The position numbers were made by a program, and so were the translations under genes. DNA of 64,000 bases from Hofstenia miamia. Its lineage: Eukaryota > Xenacoelomorpha > Acoela. Below the pieces are notes generated by a model, which worked only from the letters and a program-made list of their open reading frames with translations, had not been told where the DNA came from and made no database searches. The stretch is taken from NCBI GenBank assembly GCA_004352715.1, contig SCFE01000003.1:513608-577607 (forward strand), read 5' to 3'. Positions 61,195 through 62,947 of the stretch are shown here, piece after piece (position 1 is the stretch's first letter; each line of letters opens with the position of its first letter).

Positions 61195-61998
61195 GCTTAC
61201 AGCCAATCTGATTAATAAGACATAACCTAATCAATGATATTAATATATAATATATTTTGATTTTGAAATTTGACACAGCTCAAAACGTTAATTGTTCAAT
61301 TCAATGTCTATACCTTACTAGCTGTTTTTCTAGTTTGAAGTATATCAGGCGTAATACTGGACACCCAAAATTTCTCATATCCGCACTATTAACTTAGAAT
61401 TTTCAGAAATTTGATATCATCGCTATTTCGAGAATGTCACCAAATCTCAAAATTTAAGAATTTTTTGAAATCAATGAAATATTGTTTTTAACCAGTTTTG
61501 AATATACAACAGAAATTAAACGCACGCACAGGTCTGAAAGTAAATTTTCTCACATCGAAGCTAGTTTCCAACAAAAAATTGCCAAAACTCGCGTTTAACA
61601 GAATTTACAGAAAAGTATTGCTTGATCAATCCTTGTTTACAGCTTGTGCTGTTCGGATTAATTTGATCAGTACTATTTATAGATTCTATGGATAAATTTA
61701 CAATATTAACAATATTGTATTATTTTGCAATACATATATATATATATATATATATATAGATTTTCTATTTTATTTCAGCGTTTATATGATTTAGGTGAAG
61801 TATTCCTAGTTGCCGAATCAAAGCTAGATTTTGAAGCTATATCCGTGAACCCAATGACAGTGGTTATCAAAGGATATGATATAGAGCCAAACGTTCCGGA
61901 CTACCATGAGCTCAACATTGTTGTCGAGAATGTGAATGACATGAAACCGTCATGGGTAGATCCACCTTCAAACCTTTCAGTTAATGAAAATTCAAAAT
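7984..61998 (+). CDS. Multi-exon gene: signal peptide, 18 FN3-like domains, cadherin repeat (3' end outside window)
   Basis: Reconstructed from 21 exons: 7984-8023, 8790-9074, 14119-14376, 17280-17534, 26318-26581, 41608-41865, 42086-42340, 42603-42854, 45059-45313, 46012-46266, 47768-48019, 49753-50004, 53101-53358, 56861-57112, 58039-58293, 58361-58612, 59228-59482, 59549-59803, 60031-60300, 60505-60675, 61795-61998. All introns are phase 1, and the joined 5,053 nt has no stop. Seen: a hydrophobic leader, then repeats of 84-95 residues sharing a proline-rich start, a cysteine pair, a Leu-x-x-Ser-x-x-Tyr stretch and a Y/F-T-G end, then a cadherin repeat with LDFE and NVND. Known: FN3 and cadherin repeats are extracellular adhesion modules, usually encoded by symmetrical exons. 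Inferred: a secreted or single-pass cell-surface protein. No transmembrane segment lies in the window, so the 3' exons are probably outside it. I do not recognise a named orthologue. Confidence 0.78.
8790..9074 (+). CDS. Exon 2: FN3-like domain D1
   Basis: Acceptor tatttag|TT and donor TTTACAG|GTTTGT bound 285 nt in phase 1-1. The domain keeps FN3 features (hydrophobic alternation SNSLIVQIQF, then FDGLTPSTYYEAQF before the last strand) but lacks the cysteine pair of D2-D16. It is the longest and most divergent domain and follows directly on the leader peptide. Two sequons (NIS, NNT) suggest N-glycosylation. Confidence 0.75.
9449..9473. repeat. (TA)n microsatellite in intron 2
   Basis: An alternating TA tract of about 12 units, next to a relic LINE 3' end. 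Confidence 0.9.
9480..10130 (-). mobile_element. Fragment of LINE ORF2 C-terminus
   Basis: The minus strand around 9640-9760 reads KIWNNLSQ, a short gap with frameshift, then RKSLSLHKFKKFLKENLLAN. This matches the C-terminal W-N-x-L-P...S-x-x-x-F-K-x-x-L-K-x-x-L segment found after the reverse transcriptase in CR1/Jockey-type LINEs. Upstream frames are too decayed to assign. Orientation is opposite to the host gene. Confidence 0.5.
11551..11736. mobile_element. Fold-back MITE (186 bp)
   Basis: The left arm CACGGTTAGACTAGTGATTG and right arm CAATCACTAGTCTAACCGTG are perfect inverted complements. Inner segments also pair (GAGATAATTAGCG with CGCTAATTATCTC), so nearly the whole unit can fold into one hairpin. 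No coding capacity and no clear target duplication. Confidence 0.85.
12461..13180 (+). mobile_element. Probable decayed LINE fragment (ORF1 end to endonuclease start)
   Basis: An open frame at 12461-12739 (92 codons; KKIHTASNLGSYSKIAKNF) is not recognised. Further down, a broken frame reads FNAIVFNPWSIQNKFVNVKK near 13080-13140, resembling the N-A-R-S-I-x-N-K-x-x-x-L start of LINE endonucleases. The spacing fits ORF1 followed by ORF2. The match is short and the assignment tentative. Confidence 0.33.
14119..14376 (+). CDS. Exon 3: FN3-like domain D2, first with cysteine pair
   Basis: Acceptor tattttag|CTCCAGAA and donor TACACAG|GTAAAT bound 258 nt in phase 1-1. It encodes APEIPSVEVES..., then KACIQDDEEDDQTC, a variant C-x10-C with a very acidic loop, then FSDLYSDTRYKIRYLAVY and VYTG. 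The acidic loop is unique in the array and might bind a cation or a basic partner (inference). Confidence 0.85.
14377..17279 (+). other. Intron 3 (2.9 kb)
   Basis: AT-rich and without a recognisable gene. It includes a GC-rich palindrome GGGGCCGGGCCCC near 16889 and a short (TA)n at about 17102-17120. The frames at 15360-15566, 16231-16422 and 16879-17148 match no family. Confidence 0.6.
17280..17534 (+). CDS. Exon 4: FN3-like domain D3
   Basis: Acceptor tttttttag|CACCAGAA and donor ACAT|GTATTT bound 255 nt in phase 1-1. It starts APEPPYITL, has LACINIKGAPDC (C-x8-C), then FNNLNGSIYYTVVAV. The last base before the donor is T instead of the usual G, so the junction residue is not the Gly normally closing a repeat. 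An NGS sequon is present. Confidence 0.82.
21184..22971 (-). mobile_element. Pogo/Tigger-family DNA transposon (Tc1/mariner superfamily), inactive
   Basis: The ends are imperfect inverted repeats: TACAATAAATACCCATG on the left against TACCGTAAATATCTATG read inward from the right. CTTATACAT motifs recur just inside both ends. The minus strand between them encodes a broken pogo transposase. Length (1.8 kb) and TA-type ends fit a Tigger element with short terminal repeats. Confidence 0.8.
21640..22600 (-). pseudogene. Pogo/Tigger transposase pseudogene
   Basis: From 22590 down, the minus strand reads KLKMEVIKYIKEHRN, then AAEWKFGPTECIIRKWRKA, a Psq/CENP-B-type helix-turn-helix. Next come PIGNADQTQLNF with the first catalytic Asp (near 22125), MPNDKFLSGVIVRMQEQRWF, MLVLDSFGCH with the second Asp, and SMTSILQPIYVIRKKPFK. 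In active members the last block is Q-P-L-D-V-x-x-N-K-P-F-K; here Asp is Tyr, so the third acidic residue is lost. Several stops and frameshifts also occur. Confidence 0.85.
23701..23738. repeat. (TA)n microsatellite
   Basis: About 19 uninterrupted TA units in intron 4. Confidence 0.95.
26318..26581 (+). CDS. Exon 5: FN3-like domain D4
   Basis: Acceptor tatatttag|GTCCTCTT and donor GCACAG|GTATTG bound 264 nt in phase 1-1. It encodes GPLPPTIVGYS..., FKYCSNEKGRSPC (C-x8-C), FRSMDASTVYVVRVIAVY and a final STG. It is isolated between introns of 8.8 kb and 15 kb, both filled with transposon debris. Confidence 0.84.
27000..27960 (-). pseudogene. Mariner/IS630-like DDE transposase relic
   Basis: On the minus strand from about 27830 down: CELSRYCKFKGNPLQNQNVS then VWWTISHKSIIIGPIFFNEA, equivalent to the Y-V-N-x-Q-N-x-R-Y-W...V-T-V-W-C-x-x-x-x-x-x-x-I-G-P-x-F-F-E block of invertebrate mariner-like DDE transposases. 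Then comes TWFQQDYTSCQAV (near 27590-27624), equivalent to W-F-Q-Q-D-G-A-T-x-H-T-A with its catalytic Asp. Stops and frameshifts are frequent. The C-terminal part and terminal repeats could not be delimited. Confidence 0.65.
27003..27068. repeat. Two tandem ~33-bp units
   Basis: The unit TGTTTAGTTTTGGGTAGACA plus AATGGCGACAC occurs twice in succession at about 27003 and 27036, at the downstream end of the mariner-like relic. Confidence 0.85.
28557..29675. repeat. LTR-like repeat, copy 1 (internal gap)
   Basis: Begins TGTAATATCGCTACCC and ends GGATGATGCTACA, and contains a 375-base run of N (28850-29224). The 3' half shares with the other copies TTTAGC...AGTATTAATTAATCAAACC, CTATTTATA...AGTACC and the terminal GATGATGCTACA. 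Large frames spanning the N run are artefacts of masked sequence. Confidence 0.5.
28850..29224. other. Assembly gap (375 N)
   Basis: Run of unknown bases inside an LTR-like repeat, probably a collapsed repeat that could not be assembled. Confidence 0.99.
30340..31422. repeat. LTR-like repeat, copy 2
   Basis: Bounded by TGCAGGTAGGGA and GGATTATGCTACA. Similar end to end to copy 3 (shared GCTGCTTAAT, AATATATTGGCTTTAAT-type stretch, TTTAGCTTGACATTGT, GAAAAAGTACCTGTTG, CCAAAATGG, TTCACCCCCTT). TG...CA ends and about 1.1-kb length suggest a solo LTR. No primer-binding site follows it. Confidence 0.6.
31790..32520 (-). mobile_element. 3' end of an R2/Hero-like LINE (restriction-like endonuclease type)
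   Basis: From 32520 down the minus strand reads WFKEGYEKKAQQSRR, then QTVRTNWVKKLVDKRSEVIE, then a degenerate zinc-knuckle (C...VDHLIGGC), then QGVTENEKVKLLWDFNIQTF, KVIGARRPAIIMVNKEE and VIDIAVPNDT. The last blocks correspond to the R-x-P-D-I...I-I-D-I-A-V-P-G-D restriction-like endonuclease at the C-terminus of R2-type LINEs common in aquatic invertebrates. The P-D aspartate is replaced by Ala. Frameshifts make it a pseudogene. It lies between two LTR-like copies. Confidence 0.78.
33137..34213. repeat. LTR-like repeat, copy 3
   Basis: Bounded by TGCAGGTAGGGA and GGATGATGCTACA, 1,077 bases, same orientation as copies 1, 2 and 5 and clearly alignable to copy 2 along its length. With copy 2 it brackets 1.7 kb containing the LINE tail, but that interior has no gag/pol signature, so they need not be the two LTRs of one element. 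Confidence 0.6.
34214..36733. other. AT-rich intronic DNA, nothing assigned
   Basis: No FN3 exon, RNA gene or transposase signature found. The 103-codon minus-strand frame at 35034-35345 has a Phe/Ile/Leu-rich composition typical of AT-rich noise. The more purine-rich tract 35440-36100 might be another decayed retroelement, but no motif is readable. Confidence 0.45.
36734..37500 (-). pseudogene. Tc1-like transposase with internal deletion
   Basis: The minus-strand start at 37500 gives MMAGYVPLAIHKLIISKHLE, then GMSQCNIARLVQ and APKPKSGRPKKISKTSH: the paired helix-turn-helix and GRP(K/R)K box of Tc1 transposases. Soon after, WPCQSPD (usually W-P-x-Q-S-P-D-L-N-P-I-E) is followed by DELWSTIKKKFYILPN (usually E-N-L-W). 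The catalytic core between the DNA-binding part and QSPD is deleted, and stops are present. A terminal-repeat-like CAGTACTTGATATATG...TTTGACCACC lies at 36734-36763. Confidence 0.75.
37503..37950. repeat. LTR-like repeat, copy 4 (truncated by gap)
   Basis: Aligns base for base with 39410-39857 at roughly 96% identity by eye, offset 1,907 bases, then runs into a 1,000-base N gap. Begins TGTAGAATCTC immediately downstream of the Tc1-like relic's start codon. Confidence 0.85.
37951..38950. other. Assembly gap (1,000 N)
   Basis: Exactly 1,000 unknown bases, suggesting an arbitrary scaffold spacer rather than a measured length. It begins inside a repeat copy. Long frames crossing it are meaningless. 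Confidence 0.99.
39410..40880. repeat. LTR-like repeat, copy 5
   Basis: Begins TGTAGAATCTC and ends GATTATGTTACA; about 1.3 kb once the 174-base assembly duplication inside it is discounted. Shares with copies 2 and 3 ACACCTAACCTAAG, TTTAGCTTTCCATTGTATTAA, TTTTTATAGTAAAC and AGTACCTGTTAA. Contains an AATAAAGAG at about 39868 and TATAAATAG near 39931. The 171-codon minus-strand frame here has no recognisable domain. Confidence 0.6.
40098..40444. repeat. 173-bp duplicate flanking a single N (likely assembly artefact)
   Basis: 40098-40270 and 40272-40444 are identical except for one C/T difference (AGAGCCTCTC against AGAGCTTCTC) and are separated by a single N at 40271. This pattern is expected when overlapping contig ends, possibly from two haplotypes, are joined without merging. 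Confidence 0.9.
41608..41865 (+). CDS. Exon 6: FN3-like domain D5
   Basis: Acceptor ttgtttag|CACCTAAC and donor TACACAG|GTAGAT bound 258 nt in phase 1-1. It starts APNRPKVTAV and has NACIYPANESGC (C-x8-C), YGDLTIATKYTVKVIATY and FYTG. Sequons include NTT, NES and NST. It opens the compact half of the gene, where neighbouring exons are mostly a few hundred bases to about 3 kb apart. Confidence 0.87.
42086..42340 (+). CDS. Exon 7: FN3-like domain D6
   Basis: Acceptor tttttag|CCTCAG|GG and donor TACACAG|GTAATT bound 255 nt. A second in-frame AG lies six bases downstream (exon start 42092), so two residues could be optional by tandem-acceptor choice. It encodes SGSPAINVTKQ, KSCIHQNGTAAC (C-x8-C), FSQLEPCTPYIVRAKAVF and IYTG. 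LEPC adds a third cysteine. NVT, NGT and NTT are sequons. Confidence 0.85.
42521..42553. repeat. (TA)n upstream of exon 8
   Basis: About 16 TA units ending 50 bases before the acceptor of exon 8. Confidence 0.95.
42603..42854 (+). CDS. Exon 8: FN3-like domain D7, extra cysteines
   Basis: Acceptor gcagttttag|GACCAAAC and donor TATACAG|GTAATA bound 252 nt in phase 1-1. It encodes GPNKPLITVQN, a cysteine in the B strand (VSCYAI), SLCIEKHGEYDC (C-x8-C), then LVKCTATF with a further cysteine in the F strand. The B- and F-strand cysteines could form a second, immunoglobulin-like core disulfide (inference). A (TA)n tract lies about 50 bases upstream. Confidence 0.86.
42855..45058 (+). other. Intron 8 (2.2 kb)
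   Basis: No further FN3 exon found. A 77-codon minus-strand frame at 44379-44612 (RRAPNLEEKTRLF, AEAIADDLLNALRDKRDD) has a more protein-like, charged composition than the surrounding noise and might be a decayed retrocopy or transposon piece, but it matches no family I recognise. Confidence 0.4.
45059..45313 (+). CDS. Exon 9: FN3-like domain D8
   Basis: Acceptor gtttctag|CACCAAGA and donor TACACAG|GTATTC bound 255 nt in phase 1-1. It encodes APRGPTINVTYQ, KACIQMSNQSAC (C-x8-C), YMNLTPSAAYTVTAKTVF and VYTG. NVT, NQS and NLT are potential glycosylation sites. It resembles D6 more than other repeats (shared INVT start and S-D/E-E-x-V near the end), consistent with duplication within the array. 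Confidence 0.86.
46012..46266 (+). CDS. Exon 10: FN3-like domain D9, with GC donor
   Basis: Acceptor acttttag|CCCCTTCT bounds a 255-nt exon encoding APSMPKIMVDA, EACVQKIDSPSC (C-x8-C), FLNLEASTAYKIKVIAKY and IYTG. The domain ends at TACAG|GCGAGT. No GT is available in phase here, so this is a GC-AG intron whose donor otherwise matches the consensus. The next GT, four bases later, would break the frame with exon 11. Confidence 0.84.
46267..47767 (+). other. Intron 10 (1.5 kb, GC-AG)
   Basis: AT-rich, no features beyond the GC donor at its start and the AG acceptor at 47766-47767. Confidence 0.6.
47768..48019 (+). CDS. Exon 11: FN3-like domain D10
   Basis: Acceptor agaagattag|GTCCCACG and donor TACACAG|GTAAAA bound 252 nt in phase 1-1. 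It encodes GPTVPVVSYS, QACIYSSFERNC (C-x8-C), FTSLNASSEYTVKFASFF and VYTG. The acceptor has a weak pyrimidine tract. One more cysteine (IQLCNEF) precedes the B strand. NCS and NAS are sequons. Confidence 0.84.
48020..49752 (+). other. Intron 11 (1.7 kb)
   Basis: Contains short (TA)n tracts near 48198 and 49688. A partly palindromic pair (ATTAATGGGATCAATGG... near 48578 and CCATTGATGG...CCATTAATGG near 48769-48800) could be a small decayed MITE. Confidence 0.4.
49753..50004 (+). CDS. Exon 12: FN3-like domain D11 with CxC/CPC
   Basis: Acceptor tttttaaag|GTCCATCT and donor TTCACAG|GTATCT bound 252 nt in phase 1-1. It encodes GPSSPDINII, then AACVCRIFDCPC. The usual C-x8-C pair is doubled to four cysteines (CVC...CPC), which could form two disulfides or a metal site. 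It continues FSSLLPSKSYNITVKAIY and FFTG. Confidence 0.85.
50874..51200 (-). pseudogene. hAT-family transposase C-terminal fragment
   Basis: The minus strand reads AITGVPSKEVRLKAGNIISD followed by LQKTHSRKLFENFVIV. This corresponds to the hAT dimerisation domain block (I/V-P-A-T-S-V-P-S-E-R-x-F-S-x-A-G...N-R-L-x-P-E-N...L-x-F-L). The sequence TAGGGGTGTGCAATAC at 50885, just beyond the stop, resembles an hAT terminal inverted repeat (C/TAGGGGTGTGC). Only the C-terminal piece is readable; the opposite end was not found. Confidence 0.65.
51250..51302. repeat. (GAT)n microsatellite
   Basis: About 16 GAT/ATG units with one GGT interruption. Confidence 0.95.
53101..53358 (+). CDS. Exon 13: FN3-like domain D12
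   Basis: Acceptor catatttag|CCCCTGTT and donor ATGACTG|GTAAAC bound 258 nt in phase 1-1. It encodes APVPPMITIINQ, EACVFKLGDSEC (C-x8-C), FSGLEASTSYNVKYIAVF and NIMTG. It is the closest relative of D14 (shared ITI/ITS-Q start, N-S-x-E-V, YNVK/YNIK, V-x-E-T-N-I) and forms the first half of the older copy of a duplicated two-exon unit. Confidence 0.87.
53718..53749. repeat. (TA)n microsatellite
   Basis: About 15 TA units in intron 13. Confidence 0.93.
55181..55535. repeat. Imperfect ~200-bp tandem duplication
   Basis: Two units share TTTCCAAATCATAATGAAGT, TTGATCACATTTATTCAC, ACACCTCT and AGAAGAAA in the same order, starting near 55181 and 55380, with diverged spacers. Confidence 0.7.
56117..56363. 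repeat. 120-bp duplicate flanking seven N (likely assembly artefact)
   Basis: 56117-56236 and 56244-56363 are identical apart from one T/G difference and are separated only by seven N (56237-56243). Like the duplicate at 40271, this looks like unmerged overlapping contig ends. Confidence 0.9.
56861..57112 (+). CDS. Exon 14: FN3-like domain D13 (no ATG in frame)
   Basis: Found by splice signals and homology to D15. Acceptor cattatttag|CTCCATCT and donor TACACAG|GTATGC bound 252 nt in phase 1-1. It encodes APSAPSVAIEEQTSD, ESCFNLTSLGAC (C-x8-C), FSNLIPSEVYTLRLAAIN and IYTG. It pairs with D12 as the second half of the duplicated unit. NTS and NLT are sequons. Confidence 0.87.
57113..58038 (+). 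other. Intron 14 (0.9 kb)
   Basis: Lies between the older and younger copies of the duplicated two-exon unit. No other feature seen. Confidence 0.6.
58039..58293 (+). CDS. Exon 15: FN3-like domain D14, duplicate of D12
   Basis: Acceptor aagtttag|CTCCTGAT and donor TTTACTG|GTATAT bound 255 nt in phase 1-1. It encodes APDPPKIIITSQ, EACIFESREAEC (C-x8-C), FPALSSSSSYNIKFVAVY and NIFTG. The donor ACTG|GT, rather than the usual ACAG|GT, is shared only with D12 among the FN3 exons, independent support for their common origin. Confidence 0.87.
58361..58612 (+). CDS. Exon 16: FN3-like domain D15, duplicate of D13
   Basis: Acceptor tgatatttag|CACCATCT and donor TACACAG|GTAAGT bound 252 nt in phase 1-1. 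It encodes APSAPTITIENQTSD, ETCFNLSTTGVC (C-x8-C), FSNLFPSDKYTVKAVAIN and IYTG. The intron before it is only 67 bases, the shortest in the gene, against 3.5 kb at the equivalent place in the older unit. Confidence 0.88.
58613..59227 (+). other. Intron 16 (0.6 kb)
   Basis: Plain AT-rich intron with no recognisable element. Confidence 0.6.
59228..59482 (+). CDS. Exon 17: FN3-like domain D16
   Basis: Acceptor aatgtttag|CACCTAAT and donor TTCACAG|GTAGTG bound 255 nt in phase 1-1. It encodes APNKTIVEHLI, KVCISLKSKQRNC (C-x9-C), FENLSPGEDYEIEVQASY and DFTG. This is the last domain with the cysteine pair. Its LSPGEDYEIEV is closer to classical FN3 (L-x-P-G-x-x-Y-x-V) than the upstream repeats. Confidence 0.86.
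59549..59803 (+). CDS. Exon 18: FN3-like domain D17, cysteine pair lost
   Basis: Acceptor attcttag|TTCCTGCT and donor TACAA|GTAAGT bound 255 nt in phase 1-1, after an intron of only 66 bases. It encodes VPAVTIINIDS, YYEGEVYLASASAS where the cysteine hairpin would be, then WTNLIPGEQYIIEIHAIY. It has lost the stapling cysteines and has the classical L-x-P-G-x-x-Y. The exon ends in A, so the junction residue with D18 is Ser. Confidence 0.85.
60031..60300 (+). CDS. Exon 19: classical FN3 domain D18
   Basis: Acceptor tatattttag|GTCCTCTT and donor AAAACAA|GTGAGA bound 270 nt in phase 1-1. It encodes SPLNPNTISVSG, the B-strand tryptophan context NITFNWIQPADS, Y-D-G-F-S-V, and VSNLEEGTSYTVHVST. Of all 18 domains this best fits the canonical FN3 profile (B-strand Trp, L-x-x-G-T-x-Y-x-V) and has no paired C-strand cysteines. 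It sits directly before the cadherin exons. Confidence 0.86.
60505..60675 (+). CDS. Exon 20: first half of cadherin repeat
   Basis: Acceptor ctttttag|AATGGCAT and donor ATTACTG|GTATGT bound 171 nt in phase 1-1. It encodes WHVEIKTTQSEIKV, a degenerate first calcium-site region (MDVNNFPQW in place of A-x-D-x-D), then NFKIDLIT. Joined to the next exon this gives F-K-I-D-L-I-T-G-E-V-F, matching the cadherin F-x-I-D-x-x-T-G-x-I/L. Assigned by motif and phase; it has no ATG-initiated open frame. Confidence 0.65.
61141..61194. repeat. Compound (TA)n/(CATA)n microsatellite
   Basis: Alternating TA and CATATA tract. Confidence 0.93.
61733..61759. repeat. (TA)n upstream of exon 21
   Basis: About 13 TA units ending 35 bases before the cadherin exon. 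Confidence 0.95.
61795..61998 (+). CDS. Exon 21: second half of cadherin repeat
   Basis: Acceptor tatgatttag|GTGAAGTA and donor TCAAAAT|GTAAAT bound 204 nt in phase 1-1. It encodes GEVFLVAESKLDFEA, TVVIKGYDIEPNVPDYHE, LNIVVENVNDMKPSW and LSVNENSK. LDFE (cadherin LDxE/LDRE), GYD (AxD) and NVNDMKP (DxNDNxP) are three spaced cadherin signatures, and VNEN begins the next repeat, so more cadherin exons are expected downstream. An upstream AG at 61778 is rejected because it gives a stop in phase 1. Confidence 0.8.
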
Positions 61999-62079
61999 GT
62001 AAATGAATACTTCTTGGAGGTCAAATCTGTCAAAATTTCTTAAATATTTTTACAGTTTTAATAATATATTAATTACTAT

Positions 62080-62718
62080 CTCATTCGTTCTCAAAGTTTC
62101 ATTCTGGAGTAACTCTAATTTCAAGGGACTCACCAGGTCCCAGGGAGTGTGAGAGCTTTTCTCAGTAATCTGCTGCTCCGAGCAGCAGTGCTGCCTTCTA
62201 TACTACCGACCCTCTCAAGATTCCCAAACCAATCTCCTATATTTCTTACATATAACTTCCTATACCCTGCTTTCATATGATCTAATTTCTCCAAGTCTTT
62301 CTTACATAGCCTACACTAATCACTTTTCTTAGTTATTTCGTCTAGGTGCTTCTTCACTCAGTTTGTCATTATTGCTTGCTCCTGTGCTGCCATTATCAGT
62401 GCTTCTCTCGTTGCTCCTGCCTTCTTTAGTCACTTGTTGCTCTCTCAGTAGCAATTTTCAGTTCATGTTGTTTGTATTTTTGCCTCTATTCTACTCTGGT
62501 ATGCTTTCTTTCCCTCGTTATCTATTCTTATTTACCTCAACTTTATACTTATCTCCTGTAGTGACTCCCTCAGTTCATTCTTGCTCCATCTAACTACTCC
62601 TGCCGAGTATCTCAACAATGGCATTAGCGACGTATTAATTGCATTTGTACTGTTCTGCCCACTCAATGCTTACTTCTGTAGTCTCTTCCTTACCATCTTC
62701 TTGTATTCCTCCTTAGTG
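62080..62718 (-). mobile_element. Second R2/Hero-like LINE fragment, internally deleted
   Basis: The minus strand reads REALIMAAQEQAIMTN, KKHLDEITKKSD then CRLCKKDLEKLDHMKAGYRK, a decayed zinc-knuckle (C-R-x-C-x-x-x-x-E-x-x-x-H-x-x-x-x-C in intact relatives). It then passes straight to the end of the protein, with a broken LLGAADLLRKAL (usually L-L-G-T-A-x-x-L-R-K-x-L). The restriction-like endonuclease core seen in the 31790-32520 copy is missing, so the copies have different deletions. Confidence 0.65.
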
Positions 62719-62900
62719 GTTTTCAAAGAGTTTGCTAAAAGGATGTGTAATACAAATGGGTCTATAATTTTTTGTGTTTCGGTTGTCACCTTTTTATGTA
62801 TAGGAGTTATATCTGGAAATTCACAATCAATAATACATTGATTAAATGCGATTAATAATTGTTCACCAAAAATAGGAAAAAAACGTTTAATAATAAAAAA
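62719..62900 (-). mobile_element. Fragment of the same CR1-like LINE as at 745-5210
   Basis: The 182 bases align closely with 1425-1625: GAGTTTGCTAAAAGGATGTG, GGTTGTCACCTTTTTAT, TGGAAATTCACAATCAATAA and GAAAAAAACGTTTAATAATA are shared, with a short deletion in this copy. It encodes the early reverse-transcriptase region (DCEFPD...ITPIHKK). It is inserted between the R2/Hero-like fragment and the piggyBac element. Confidence 0.88.
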
Positions 62901-62947
62901 TGGGAGATTATAAGAAGCGGTTGATTAGTTGGTATCAAGTTTCTTAA

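Larger units (their letters stand above)
60676..61794 (+). other. Intron 20 (1.1 kb), splitting the cadherin repeat
   Basis: Interrupts the cadherin repeat within the T|G of its I-D-x-x-T-G motif. Contains a long (TA)n tract at about 61141-61194 and another at 61733-61759 close to the acceptor. The frame at 61498-61695 has no recognisable domain. Confidence 0.6.

Noticed and set aside
61779-61794. Upstream acceptor TTTCAG at 61777-61778 for the cadherin exon
   Set aside because: It has a better pyrimidine tract, but in the required phase it reads a TGA within four codons; the acceptor at 61793-61794 restores the T-G-E-V-F motif.
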